Shown piece after piece: positions 54,649-63,641 of a DNA stretch of 64,000 nucleotides. The position numbers and the translations under genes were made by a program. Origin of the DNA: an uncultured Coriobacteriaceae bacterium (GTDB taxonomy: Bacteria > Actinomycetota > Coriobacteriia > Coriobacteriales > Coriobacteriaceae); assembly GCA_944321435.1 (NCBI GenBank), contig CALULH010000002.1, positions 62,001 through 126,000 of the forward strand. Reading direction: 5' to 3'. The number at the start of each line of letters is the position of its first letter. The stretch's first letter is position 1. The notes below the pieces were generated by a model. That model saw only the letters and a list, made by a program, of their open reading frames with translations, was not told where the DNA came from and did not search any database.

Positions 54649-55086
54649 GCGCATCCTCTCTACGGCGTCATGTACTCATTTATATTTTAGCAGAGATGGA
54701 ACCATATCACGTACATGCGTTCGGTGTTACTTTGGGGCTATCAGACCTGGTTTGACTCAAAACAGGCAACGACGCGGTCAAACAGGGCGTCGGCAGAGCA
54801 GTCGGGTCAGGTCGCCCTGCCTCACTATCTGAAGCTCGCCCGTCTTTGCATCATCCCTGTTGTTTCAGCGTCCCTTCTCACGTAGAGACGAACCGCAAAG
54901 AAACGTTTCCGCAGGTCATCTAATTGCTACAAACCAGGCATACTTAGCTAAGGCGTCAAAAACAACAGGGACGATGAAACGGGCGGCCTCAACAGCCGTA
55001 GACGCGCCAACATAACGAGAGCATTGCGCCGGAATCCCCTCAAAGGCGCATCAGAACAGGATTGGTCGGCCGCCCGCCCCTCCTCG
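54649..55086. other. AT-richer intergenic stretch with inverted repeats
   Basis: 438 bp without a trusted gene. An imperfect inverted repeat TCATC..CCCTGTTGTTT is at about 54850-54867 and 54958-54975, about 125 bp in total. GC content is lower than in the flanks. It may be a remnant of a mobile sequence. Confidence 0.5.
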
Positions 55087-56832
55087 TTAGCGCTTGCGCA
55101 CTGCGGCAGCGAGCTTTTCGCCCAGCTCGCGCACGCGCGGATCAAGGCGCGCGCGGCCCGGATGCACAAAGAACCGCGCCGTGCACTCAAGGATATCGCC
55201 GGTAATGACCAGGTTGTTCTCGCGCAGCGTAGTGCCCGTGGCCGTAATGTCCACAATGCGGTCGGTCATGCCCACAATGGGTCCCAGCTCAATGTTGCCG
55301 TGCAGCTGCACAATGTCGGCCTGAATGCCGCGGCTCTCGTAGTACGCCTGCGCGATCTTGGGGTACTTGGTGGCCACGCGCAGGGTACCGCGCCGCGCAT
55401 ACGCGCGCTCGGCCTCGCCCGCGCGATCGGCCGGCTCGGCCTCTATAAAGCGACAGCCGCCAAACTGCAGGTCCTCCAGCTGAAGCAATCCCAGGTCAGC
55501 CTCGATGAGCGAGTCGCGCCCGCAGATGCCGCAGTCGGCACCGCCGCAGCTCACAAATGCCGGCGCATCGGACGCGCGCACGATGACAAACGCCACGTCC
55601 TCCCCGCCGGGCACGATGAGGTGCCGTCCGGGGTTGCGCAACTTGCCCACGTCGAGCCCGGCAGCTTCCAAGAGGTCCACCGCATCGGAGAAAAGCGATC
55701 CCTTGGGAACGGCAATGCGCAACGGGCGTGAAGAGCACGAGGCGCCGCCGGGGGTCCCGGAAGACGCGCGCGTGCCATCAGAGTGGCTCTTCTTGCCCGC
55801 CGCAGCAGAAGCCAAGGCCGACGAGGCCGCCGTAGCCGCAACCGCGGCCCCGGCGTCATCCGGCAGCGCCGTCTCGATGCGCTCGAGCGAGAAGGCAAAG
55901 CCGGCTGCCGGCAGGGGCTCACCACCCGCGTCGAAAGACGAATCGTAGCGGCCGCCGGAGCACACGCACTCGGTCTGATCGGCCGCGTAGACCTTGAAGA
56001 GCAGGCCCGTGTAGTAATCGAACGAGTTCATGATGGAGAAGTCAAAGCGCAGGCGGTCGGCCTGGCCGCGCTCGGCAAAAGCGGCGGTCAGGGCGCGCAG
56101 GTCCTCGGTGGCCGAGGCCAAGATGCCCGCCGCCGCGATGAGCGTGTCCACCTGGTCGAGCGCATCCGCGCCGCCATGCACGCGCGGGATACCGCGCAGC
56201 GCGGCGGCTATCTCGGGCGTGACGGCGCCCGCCTGCTCGGCGGCGCTGACGGCCGTGTCCAGATCCACCAGGTTGTTCTCGTGCACGTAGTCGATAACCG
56301 CCGCGGCGAGCGCGGGGTCGGGCACGCGGTCGAGCACGGCGCGCAAGGGACGCACGCTGCCGCAGACCACCAGCCAGCCGGGCAGCGCCAGGGCCTCGGC
56401 CGCGTCGGCAGCAAGACCCACGACCTCGGCGTCGGCCTGCGCCCCGCCCGCGCCGATCAGCTCGACGCCCAGCTGGGTGAACTGGCGCTCTCGGCCCGCC
56501 AAGCGCGGCTGCTCGCGCACCACGGTGCCCTGATAGCGCACGCGAAGCGGAAAGCTCAGCGCGCCACGGCGCGCCGACACCATGCGAATGATGGGCAAGG
56601 TGAGCTCGGAGCGGACAACCATAAGGCGGCCGTCGTCGTCAAAGAGCTGGAAGGGGGTATCGGCAATGCGGCCGCCCGCCTCCAGCACGCCGCGGTTCTC
56701 AAGCACCGGCGTTTCAATGGGCAGGTAGCTATGGTCTTGGAAGCAATCTTGCACGGTGCGGGCAATGCGCTCGCGCACCAGCGCCTCCTCGGGCAGGATA
56801 TCGCGGAACCCCCACGGTGTAGCTGCGATCAT
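55087..56832 (-). CDS. hisZG: HisZ-HisG fusion, ATP phosphoribosyltransferase
   Basis: 581 residues. The N-terminal part (1 to about 325) is HisZ, a HisRS-like regulatory subunit (ETPVLENRG, GVELIGAGGA, FDFSIMNSFDYYTGLLFKVY). An Ala/Ser-rich linker (about 328-370) leads to the short-form catalytic HisG (about 372-581; LRIAVPKGSLFSDAVDLLEA, GICGRDSLIE, IVDITATGTTLRENNL). Short HisG normally needs a separate HisZ; here both are one chain. It performs step 1 of histidine synthesis. ATG 56832 with AGAGG upstream. It is 8 kb from the other his genes but shares their 18-bp palindrome. Confidence 0.93.
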   Translation of the reverse strand: MIAATPWGFRDILPEEALVRERIARTVQDCFQDHSYLPIETPVLENRGVLEAGGRIADTPFQLFDDDGRLMVVRSELTLPIIRMVSARRGALSFPLRVRYQGTVVREQPRLAGRERQFTQLGVELIGAGGAQADAEVVGLAADAAEALALPGWLVVCGSVRPLRAVLDRVPDPALAAAVIDYVHENNLVDLDTAVSAAEQAGAVTPEIAAALRGIPRVHGGADALDQVDTLIAAAGILASATEDLRALTAAFAERGQADRLRFDFSIMNSFDYYTGLLFKVYAADQTECVCSGGRYDSSFDAGGEPLPAAGFAFSLERIETALPDDAGAAVAATAASSALASAAAGKKSHSDGTRASSGTPGGASCSSRPLRIAVPKGSLFSDAVDLLEAAGLDVGKLRNPGRHLIVPGGEDVAFVIVRASDAPAFVSCGGADCGICGRDSLIEADLGLLQLEDLQFGGCRFIEAEPADRAGEAERAYARRGTLRVATKYPKIAQAYYESRGIQADIVQLHGNIELGPIVGMTDRIVDITATGTTLRENNLVITGDILECTARFFVHPGRARLDPRVRELGEKLAAAVRKR

Positions 56833-56927
56833 GGTAGGCCTCTTTCTTATATATATGCGCGTGCGGTGCAACGCGGGCGCCCGGGGCACCGCATCGTTCC
56901 GCCACCGTTAGCGATCGGTCTCACGGT

Positions 56928-56945
56928 ACTTTACCATACTAAAGT
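56928..56945. promoter_or_regulatory. 18-bp palindrome upstream of hisZG
   Basis: ACTTTACCATACTAAAGT, matching the hisD-upstream ACTTTACCATGGTAAAGT at 16 of 18 positions, both with ACTTTA/TAAAGT ends. Candidate shared his operator. Confidence 0.7.
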
Positions 56946-57124
56946 GACCGAGGCCCTTCCTTTGCGCTTGCTAACGGATTCGTTACATCGCGCTGACGCG
57001 TCGAAGCATTTAGGCAACCCTCATCAACAGAAAGGCTATGTTGGCGTGGCCGTTCCGCCGGCTGGGCCGCTGCTGGCGGGGCCGCCTCGCCGACCAGGGC
57101 TGCCTCGTCAACTGGAGCCGTCCC

Positions 57125-57425
57125 GCATGCAAAGCTGTTCACCAAGAAACTCCGCATGCATTCCTTATCGTCTAGAAGCCAAAATCGGTCTCCAGCCGAT
57201 AAGGAATGCATGCGGAGTTCCCAGCTGATAAGAAATGCATGCAGAACAATCCGGCTGATAGAAACTGCATGCAAAAAAGACCGCAGCTGCCAAGGGGCAC
57301 ATGCGGGAACGCCCAAGCAACAAGCAACGCAGTCAGAAGCTGCCCCATCCCAACCGGAAAACGCGTGCAGGGTCCTCGCCTGGTAGAAAATACATGCGGA
57401 ACCCTGGCTGCTAAAGAGCGCATGC
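57125..57425. repeat. Family B repeat array, locus B1
   Basis: GCATGC at 57125 and 57154 (left arm), then 57208, 57237, 57267 and degenerate copies near 57299, 57328, 57363, 57392 and 57420 (right arm). Step is 28-30 bp for most. Right units resemble GCTGATAAGAAATGCATGCA. The inner pair is 54 bp apart, with GCCAAAATCGG starting 24 bp after the inner left motif. Located between hisZG and the RarA-C-like gene. Confidence 0.88.
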
Positions 57426-57995
57426 AAAAACCCGCGCGGCGCCGCCCGCACGCACGACGACCGCAAGCGCAAGGTCCGCCGACCCCCGCGTCCATCACTC
57501 GCCCCTGTTCAACCGCGCATTTTTACCAATAGATAAGGTAAGTTTGCGCACGTTGCCCATTTTTGGCGTATAGTATGCATCGGGCATCACAAAACCGCGC
57601 AATGCACACAGATCCCTCGCGACTGCAGCACCAGCCGGCATAAGCAGCCCACTTTTGGCGCATGCCGCGCCTTATGTGGTCACTTATGCAGGCGGGTGCT
57701 TTTTCGTTCGCGCAAGCGTGCGGACGTGAGGCGCCAGGAGCCACCGGTTCGCAACCTGCCTGCTCCGCAGCACATCTTGCGGTCGCAGGCGCCGTCGCCG
57801 GCCGCGCGCAACGAGCCCGCGCATGCCTGCCGGGCATGCGCGCAGCCGCGCACGCACCCGGCGCCGCACGCGACGCCCGGCACTCGCAATCGCCGGGCCC
57901 GCGCTTCTCGCCCGCTCGCATTGCCGGCCGCCGCCCACCCGCCTCATAAAGCGCGCGCCGCACCATGCGACGCGCCTGAGCAGATAGGAGTACCT
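57426..57995. other. Intergenic region before the RarA-C-like gene
   Basis: 570 bp. CCCAYTTTTGGCG followed by YATG occurs twice (57558 and 57645 regions). A TATAGT near 57571 is a possible -10 with TTGCGC 19 bp upstream (weak). Overlapping frames on both strands here are GC-rich shadows. Confidence 0.4.
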
Positions 57996-58685
57996 ATGGC
58001 AGAAGAGCACGTCAACGCCGCGCCCGAGCCCGCCGGCCCAAACGCGCAGCACGCGGAGGGCACGGCGCCGCAGCCAGCGCCCTTCATCGAGGACCCGTGG
58101 GCCCGCTCCAAGACCCGCAACGGCCTGCCCGGCGACGAGGTCATCTCGGCTCTGCAGAAGAGCATCCGGCGCGGCAACGAGCGCGCCGCCTGTGAGTTTG
58201 CCTACGAGATGTACATCACCTCGCCGGCTTGGGAGGAGAAGCTCTGGCGCCGGCTGCTGGCTATTTCGGTCGAAGACATCGGCATGGGCAATCCGCAGGC
58301 CGCCGTGCTGGTCAACGCGCTCAACCAGATGCGCCAGACCTTCCAGTACAACGAATCCGACCGCGCCATGTTCTTCTTCCACGCCATCCGCTACCTGTGC
58401 GAGTCCGAGAAGGACCGCTCGACGGACTTCCTCAAGAACATCGTGATCAAGAACTTCGCCATGGGCTACGTGCCCGAGATCCCGGACTATGCGCTGGACA
58501 AGCACACCGTGCGCGGTCAGCAGATGGGCCGCGATTCCGAGCATTTCTTCAACGTTGCGTGCAAGGTCACCCCGCAAGCCGAGGTGGACAACACCTACCG
58601 CGAGGAGTACGGCGAGCTCCTGGAGCACTATAGCCCGGACAAGGTCATTCCCTCGGCATTCAAGTTCAGCGCCATCCAGGTGTAG
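57996..58685 (+). CDS. Stand-alone RarA/MgsA C-terminal-domain-like protein
   Basis: 229 residues. After an Ala/Pro-rich N-terminus the segment DEVISALQKSIRRGNERAAC, then LWRRLLAISVEDIGMGNPQA, resembles the C-terminal tetramerisation domain of RarA/MgsA-type clamp-loader relatives (ASEDVGLADP region). No Walker motifs, so no AAA+ module. TAGGAG precedes ATG 57996. It is followed by a PTS permease 98 bp away; link unclear. Role unknown. Confidence 0.75.
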   Translation: MAEEHVNAAPEPAGPNAQHAEGTAPQPAPFIEDPWARSKTRNGLPGDEVISALQKSIRRGNERAACEFAYEMYITSPAWEEKLWRRLLAISVEDIGMGNPQAAVLVNALNQMRQTFQYNESDRAMFFFHAIRYLCESEKDRSTDFLKNIVIKNFAMGYVPEIPDYALDKHTVRGQQMGRDSEHFFNVACKVTPQAEVDNTYREEYGELLEHYSPDKVIPSAFKFSAIQV

Positions 58686-58688
58686 AAC

Positions 58689-58723
58689 GGCAGTGCGGAA
58701 ACGCCCGTCGTTCCCGCACTGCC
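58689..58723. terminator. Hairpin between RarA-C-like gene and PTS gene
   Basis: GGCAGTGCGG/CCGCACTGCC stem at 58689-58698 and 58714-58723 without a T-run. Possible partial terminator or mRNA-stability element. Confidence 0.5.
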
Positions 58724-58783
58724 GGCAGCACCTCGGGGCAACCGCCCCGTTCCACCCCTTCGACAAGAAAAGGCGGCTTCTTC

Positions 58784-60100
58784 ATGAGCAACACCTCTCT
58801 TCTCGACCGCTTGAACGACAAGATCCAGCCCGTTGCCGAGAAGATCGGCGGCGAGCGCCATCTGCAGGCCATTTCCGACGGCATGTTCCTCAGCCTGCCG
58901 TTCATGGTCATCGGCGCGTTCTTCCTTATTGCGGCCAACCCGCCCATCAACCTTGACCAGTACGACCCCGCAACGGCCAACGTGTTCATGCAGGCGCTGG
59001 CCGCGTGGAAGAACTGGGCCGTGGCCAACTACGACGCCATCACCACGCCGTACAACCTGACCTTTGGCCTGGTTGGCCTGATCTCGGCCTTCGGCATTGC
59101 CTACTCGCTGGCCGGCGAGTACCGCCTGGCCCAGGCCAACAGCGGCATCATCTCGCTGGTGACCTTCCTCATGGTGGCCACCCCCGTGGCCGAGGGCACC
59201 ATCCAGACGCAGTACCTGGGCGCGGACGGCCTCTTTGTGGCTATCATCATCGGCCTGCTGTCCGTCGAGGTCACGCACTTCATGGACAAGCACAACATGC
59301 GCCTCAACCTGCCGCCCAGCATTCCGCCGGCCGTTGCCACCTTCATGAGCTCGCTGATGCCCCTGCTGGCCAACATCGTGCTGTTCTACGGCATTAACCT
59401 GGGCTTCATCGCGGGACTGGGCACGAGCTTCCCCGCCGCCGTCATGCAGGCGCTGACGCCCGGCCTGGACGTTGCCAACAGCCTGCCGGGCTTCCTGCTG
59501 GTGGTTACGCTCGGGCAGATCCTGTGGCTCTTCGGCGTCAACGGATCGTCCATCATCTTCCCCATCGTGTTTACGCTCGGCGTGGCGCAGACCGGCCTCA
59601 ACGCCGATCAGTTTGCCGCCGGCGAGGCGCTGACGCACGTCATGAACCTGCAGATGTACCGCATCTCGGTCATGGGCGGAGCGGGCAACACGCTCGGCCT
59701 CATCATCCTCATGATCCTCTCGCGCGTTCCCGAGAACCGCACGCTGGGCAAGCTGGCGCTCATCCCCGGCATCTGCGGCATCAACGAGCCGGTCATCTTC
59801 GGCCTGCCCATCGTGTTCAACCCCATCATCGCCATCCCGTTTGTGCTGACGCCCATCGTGACGCTCACGCTCACCTACCTGGCCCAGTCCCTCGGGCTTA
59901 TCGGCATGGGCTACATTGTGGACCCGTCGTTCACGCCGTTCTTTGCGCAGGCGTTCCTGTCCAGCATGGACTGGCGCAACGTGGTGTTCACACTGCTGCT
60001 GATTCCGCTGACCGTGGTCATCTACTACCCCTTCTTCAAGGTGTACGAGAGAAGCCAGATCAAGCGCGACCAGGAGGCTGCCACCGCCAAGACGGCGTAA
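58784..60100 (+). CDS. PTS EIIC permease, lactose/cellobiose family
   Basis: 438 residues with about ten membrane helices. It starts MSNTSLLDRLNDKIQPVAEK and carries GICGINEPVIFGLPIVFNP, the conserved substrate-pore motif of CelB/LicC-type EIIC. It would import beta-glucosides or related sugars with phosphorylation, but no EIIA or EIIB gene is next to it, so those must be encoded elsewhere. AAGGCGG-type site before ATG 58784. Confidence 0.92.
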   Translation: MSNTSLLDRLNDKIQPVAEKIGGERHLQAISDGMFLSLPFMVIGAFFLIAANPPINLDQYDPATANVFMQALAAWKNWAVANYDAITTPYNLTFGLVGLISAFGIAYSLAGEYRLAQANSGIISLVTFLMVATPVAEGTIQTQYLGADGLFVAIIIGLLSVEVTHFMDKHNMRLNLPPSIPPAVATFMSSLMPLLANIVLFYGINLGFIAGLGTSFPAAVMQALTPGLDVANSLPGFLLVVTLGQILWLFGVNGSSIIFPIVFTLGVAQTGLNADQFAAGEALTHVMNLQMYRISVMGGAGNTLGLIILMILSRVPENRTLGKLALIPGICGINEPVIFGLPIVFNPIIAIPFVLTPIVTLTLTYLAQSLGLIGMGYIVDPSFTPFFAQAFLSSMDWRNVVFTLLLIPLTVVIYYPFFKVYERSQIKRDQEAATAKTA

Positions 60101-60475
60101 AAGGCCTCACCGGGCCTTGCTGACAGGCCCCTCTTCCCGGCGCTGCAGGCGGAGCGCGTGTCTCAACCGCGCTTCCGTACGCATAGTCGCCTTCTTCCCG
60201 GCGCTGCGGGCGGAGCGCATTATGCACCGCCCCGCCCGCAGCGCGCTTTACCCGGCGGTTTTACGGCAGGGCCTCGGTACGCCGAGGCGGCCCCGCGCCA
60301 CAGTAAGCGCGGCCTAAATGAGCCCAAACGGGTCCAAACGGGCACACGCCCCGCGAAACCCCCGGGTAAAGCGCGCACGGCCCGACGGCGCCCCCTGGCG
60401 CCTGGCTGCCCGGCACATCCCGCATGGCGCGCCCCATCGGCGCGCCGCTTCCGTGAGCCTGTGAAAGGAACCGCC
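60101..60475. repeat. Intergenic region with a 61-bp-spaced direct repeat
   Basis: TTCCCGGCGCTGC then RGGCGGAGCGC occurs at about 60134 and 60195. No reading frame looks coding. The region separates the PTS gene and guanine deaminase and probably holds the promoter of the latter. Confidence 0.6.
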
Positions 60476-61756
60476 ATGATCCTCAGGGGAACCGTCATCT
60501 GGACGCCCGCGCTCGGACGCGCCGAGGTGCGCGAGCGCGCCTACCTGGTGGCCGACGGCCCGACCGTCCGCGGCGTATTCGACCAGCTGCCCGCAGACTG
60601 CGCCGACAAGCCCGTAACCGACTACGGCGACGCGCTGATCATCCCCGCGTTCGTGGATGCGCACGTGCACGCGCCGCAATTCCTCAACGCCGGCATCGGC
60701 ATGGACGACGAACTGCTCCCCTGGCTCAACCGCCGCACCTTTCCGCTGGAGGCGCGCTTTGCCGACCCCGCTTTTGCCGACCGCGCCTACCGGGCCTTTC
60801 TGAACGCGCTGTGGGAGGCGGGCACCCTGCGGTTCTGCGCCTTCGCCACCGTGCACGCCCGGGCCACGTGGCACCTGATGCAGCTGGCCGAGTCCGCCGG
60901 GTTCTCGGGCCTGGTGGGCAAGGTCAACATGGACCGCAACGCGCCGGAGGCGCTGACCGAGGACACCGCCGCGTCGCTGGCTCAAACCGAGGAGCTGGCC
61001 TTGCGCGCTCGCTCCGAGCTGCGCAACATCGGCTTTATCGTCACACCGCGCTTTGTGCCGTCCACCACGCCCGCGCTCATGGAGGGCCTAGGCGCTTTGG
61101 TCGAGAAGCACCAGCTGCCCGTTCAGAGCCATGTTGATGAGAACCGCGGCGAGGTGGCCCTGGTACGCGAGCTGCATCCGGAGGCCCGCAGTTACGCGCA
61201 CGTATACGACGACTTCGGCCTTATGCCAACGGGGCGCACTGTTTTGGCGCATGCCATCTGGCTCACAGATCCCGAGGTAGAGCTTTTGCGCGAGAAGCGC
61301 GTGCTGGTAGCGCACTCGCCGCAGAGCAACGCCAACCTCACGAGCGGCATCATGCCCGCACGGCGCTGGCTGAGCGCCGGGCTGAGCTGCGCGGTGGCCA
61401 GCGACCTTGCAGCCGGCTCCGATGCGTGCCTGGCCCGGCACGCCGCCTGCGCGGTGCAGGTCTCCAAGCTCAACCAGGTGTCCCATGCGGAAGAGACGGC
61501 GCTGCATGTGCCCGAGGCGCTGTACCTGGTCACCAAGGGCCCCGGCTGCTTTGCGGGCTTTGCCCAGCCGTCCGGCAGCTTTGAGCCGGGGTTCCGAGCC
61601 GACGCGCTGGTCGTTGGCGGCGAGCGCGCTGCCGCGCTGGACGAGCTTCTCCCCCGCACCCCGCTTGAGCGCCTGGAGCGCTTCCTGTACGCCGGCGACT
61701 CCCGCGACATTTGCGCTCGCTACGCCGCCGGCGCCCTCATGGAGCGCCCGTTCTAG
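60476..61756 (+). CDS. guaD: Guanine deaminase
   Basis: 426 residues; amidohydrolase with the metal-binding DAHVHAPQFLNAG, the catalytic region QSHVDENRGE, VLAHAIWL and the Asp of AVASDLAAGSD. PQFLNAGIGMDDELLPWLNR is typical of guanine deaminases. It converts guanine to xanthine and ammonia. GAAAGGAA precedes ATG 60476. Monocistronic. Confidence 0.92.
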   Translation: MILRGTVIWTPALGRAEVRERAYLVADGPTVRGVFDQLPADCADKPVTDYGDALIIPAFVDAHVHAPQFLNAGIGMDDELLPWLNRRTFPLEARFADPAFADRAYRAFLNALWEAGTLRFCAFATVHARATWHLMQLAESAGFSGLVGKVNMDRNAPEALTEDTAASLAQTEELALRARSELRNIGFIVTPRFVPSTTPALMEGLGALVEKHQLPVQSHVDENRGEVALVRELHPEARSYAHVYDDFGLMPTGRTVLAHAIWLTDPEVELLREKRVLVAHSPQSNANLTSGIMPARRWLSAGLSCAVASDLAAGSDACLARHAACAVQVSKLNQVSHAEETALHVPEALYLVTKGPGCFAGFAQPSGSFEPGFRADALVVGGERAAALDELLPRTPLERLERFLYAGDSRDICARYAAGALMERPF

Positions 61757-61895
61757 GCAGCCCCTCCGGCAGCCGCAATCCGGCGACGCAATCTGCCTGC
61801 TGTGACCGGCTGGCGACGCGCAACTGACGGCTACGGGCTACCGGCCATACGCCACCAGCCATGCGTTGCTGGCCGCGCGTTGCTGGCCGCTCGTT

Positions 61896-62013
61896 GCATG
61901 CAGTTCTTATCGCCTGGAAATTCTGCATGCAGCTTCGTTTGCCTAGAGGCCAAAAATGGCCCGCAGGCGAACGAAAGTGCATGCGGAGTTTCTTCCCGAA
62001 CGAAAATGCACGC
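61896..62013. repeat. Family B repeat array, locus B2
   Basis: GCATGC at 61896 and 61925 (left), 61979 and GCACGC at 62008 (right): spacings 29-54-29. The core folds as CTTCGTTTGCCT/AGGCGAACGAAAG with an inner GGCCAAAAATGGCC; GCC begins 24 bp after the inner left motif. It lies directly past the stop of the DUF559-like gene. Confidence 0.9.
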
Positions 62014-62054
62014 AGAATCGAACAAAGCCGACCTTCTGGTAAGAGCGCGCGCCG

Positions 62055-63110
62055 TTAAGAACGGGCACGGGGGATCCCGAATGCCTGCAGCGTGCGAGCA
62101 ACGTACCCCGGTTCCCTGACCTTGGAAAACTGAAAGCGCATCACCGGCATGCCCAGCGCCGTAATGCGCGACTCGCGCTGCCTTTCGTCGAGAAGCACAC
62201 CCATCACCGTGCGTCCGGCGCGCATCCCCTCGTTGACGTACTTCTCGGCTCCGTCCAGCTCGCCCACAATGCGGCGCCCATCCGGCAAGGACCACAGCAA
62301 GTCGGCACGGAAGGTGCGACGTGGATCCGTCACATCGGGTAGCTTCACCTGCAGATCGGTTGGCGGCAAGTAGCCCTCCTCTATGATGGTTCCACGCAAA
62401 ATCGATTCCCCGCCGCTTTCAGCGCGCCCGTCAGCCAGTGCGGCGACTTGCAGGGCACCCCGGATGCCGTGCCGGCGCTTGCCGTGGTCCGCCATAAAAG
62501 CGATAAGCTCATCCCGGTCGATTCCGTATATTCTCAGGGCCGAATCCGCCATCGCCAGCGCATCCGGCAACTGCGCCGCTATCAGGCAGTCCAGTAGCGT
62601 TTGCTTAAGCGAGGTTACCGGCACGCCCTGGACAATGCCCGTCTGGTCCTCCTGCGATCGCGTGCAATGTCGACATACCTGCTTGCTGCTGCGCGAACGC
62701 GCGGCCCGTTTTGTTTGTATATGCACTTGCTCGAGCAAGCGGTAGGAGACGCTCAGGCCGTAGACGAGCGCTGCGGAATAATGGCAGAACGTCCAGCGCT
62801 CGTGGAGCTCGTGCGCGCCGCGGATGACGCACAGCGCCTGTGCGCCGGGCCGCAGATCATCCCAGAACGCACGGCGCGCATACAGCCCTGGGAACGGGTT
62901 GAGCGCCGTTTTGGCGCGCACGCGCCGCCGCATGATTTGGTAATGCCTGCCTCCGGGGCGCATTGCGACACAGTGCCCCTTGCGCTCCGCCCGATCGAAG
63001 ATCGCCTCGAGCTCCCGCGTCCCCGCGGTCATACGCGCGTTTTTCTCGCCCTGCTCCCTTGCTGGCGTTGCGTCCGCGCCAGATTGGACATTATTGAAAC
63101 CATCTGCCAT
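62055..63110 (-). CDS. AbiEi-like/DUF559-type protein
   Basis: 351 residues. The N-terminal half resembles the wing-helix plus AbiEi-like region seen in many actinobacterial proteins (FCHYSAALVYGLSVSYRLLE, then PVTSLKQTLLDCLI). The C-terminal part has GGESILRGTIIEEGYLPPTD, FRADLLWSLPDGRRIVGELDG and ITALGMPVMRF, matching the vsr-like/DUF559 PD-(D/E)XK fold (E...D...ExDG). AGGGGC lies before ATG 63110. It is flanked on both sides by family B arrays (B2 and B3). Function unknown; defence or toxin-antitoxin roles are often proposed for such proteins. Confidence 0.78.
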   Translation of the reverse strand: MADGFNNVQSGADATPAREQGEKNARMTAGTRELEAIFDRAERKGHCVAMRPGGRHYQIMRRRVRAKTALNPFPGLYARRAFWDDLRPGAQALCVIRGAHELHERWTFCHYSAALVYGLSVSYRLLEQVHIQTKRAARSRSSKQVCRHCTRSQEDQTGIVQGVPVTSLKQTLLDCLIAAQLPDALAMADSALRIYGIDRDELIAFMADHGKRRHGIRGALQVAALADGRAESGGESILRGTIIEEGYLPPTDLQVKLPDVTDPRRTFRADLLWSLPDGRRIVGELDGAEKYVNEGMRAGRTVMGVLLDERQRESRITALGMPVMRFQFSKVREPGYVARTLQAFGIPRARS

Positions 63111-63407
63111 AGAGCGCCCCTTCCCGACACCGGGAACCGTGATTCAGCGGCCCCTCTCAAACGCAGTGCCGCCTACGGCGCAACCCTAGCAGACGATTCT
63201 TGCCGGAATCTTCCCCCAGTCCAACTGCGCACCATGCGCAATCTAGCTGCGCATCCCTGCCCGGCCTTTCTTCTTGCAGGTGCGAAGCCGCGCCGTCAGG
63301 GATCGGACGGGCAGATTGGCGCGCCAGCTGCGCGAATTCTCCGCCCTTTCTCCATACGGAGCTGGCGATCGTTCACCTTGCCCACATAACTGTAGCCGCT
63401 GGGCGTT

Positions 63408-63525
63408 GCATGCATTTTCTTTCGCCAGAAAGTTCTGCGTGCATTTCCGTTCGCGAGGACGCCGAAAACGGTCTCTAGGCGAATCAAAATGCATGCAACG
63501 CCGCCAGGCGATAGGAAGTGCATGC
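63408..63525. repeat. Family B repeat array, locus B3
   Basis: GCATGC at 63408, GCGTGC at 63437, GCATGC at 63491 and 63520: spacings 29-54-29, identical to B2. Core GCCGAAAACGG starts 24 bp after the inner left motif. The stretch 63111-63407 before it shows nothing else that I recognise. Confidence 0.9.
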
Positions 63526-63572
63526 AAAGGCGCTCCTCGCCCCCTCCCCGTGCGCGCAACGACCCCAAAGAA

Positions 63573-63611
63573 AAGAGCCTCCCGCGAAGAAAAACTTCGC
63601 GGGAGGCTCTT
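63573..63611 (-). terminator. Terminator of the gene at the window edge
   Basis: Perfect 17-bp stem (63573-63589, 63595-63611) with an A-rich loop, followed on the minus strand by TTCTTT. It closes the transcript of the helix-hairpin-helix protein. Confidence 0.9.
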
Positions 63612-63641
63612 TGAGGTCAACCGTAACAGCGGGAGGCGGGT

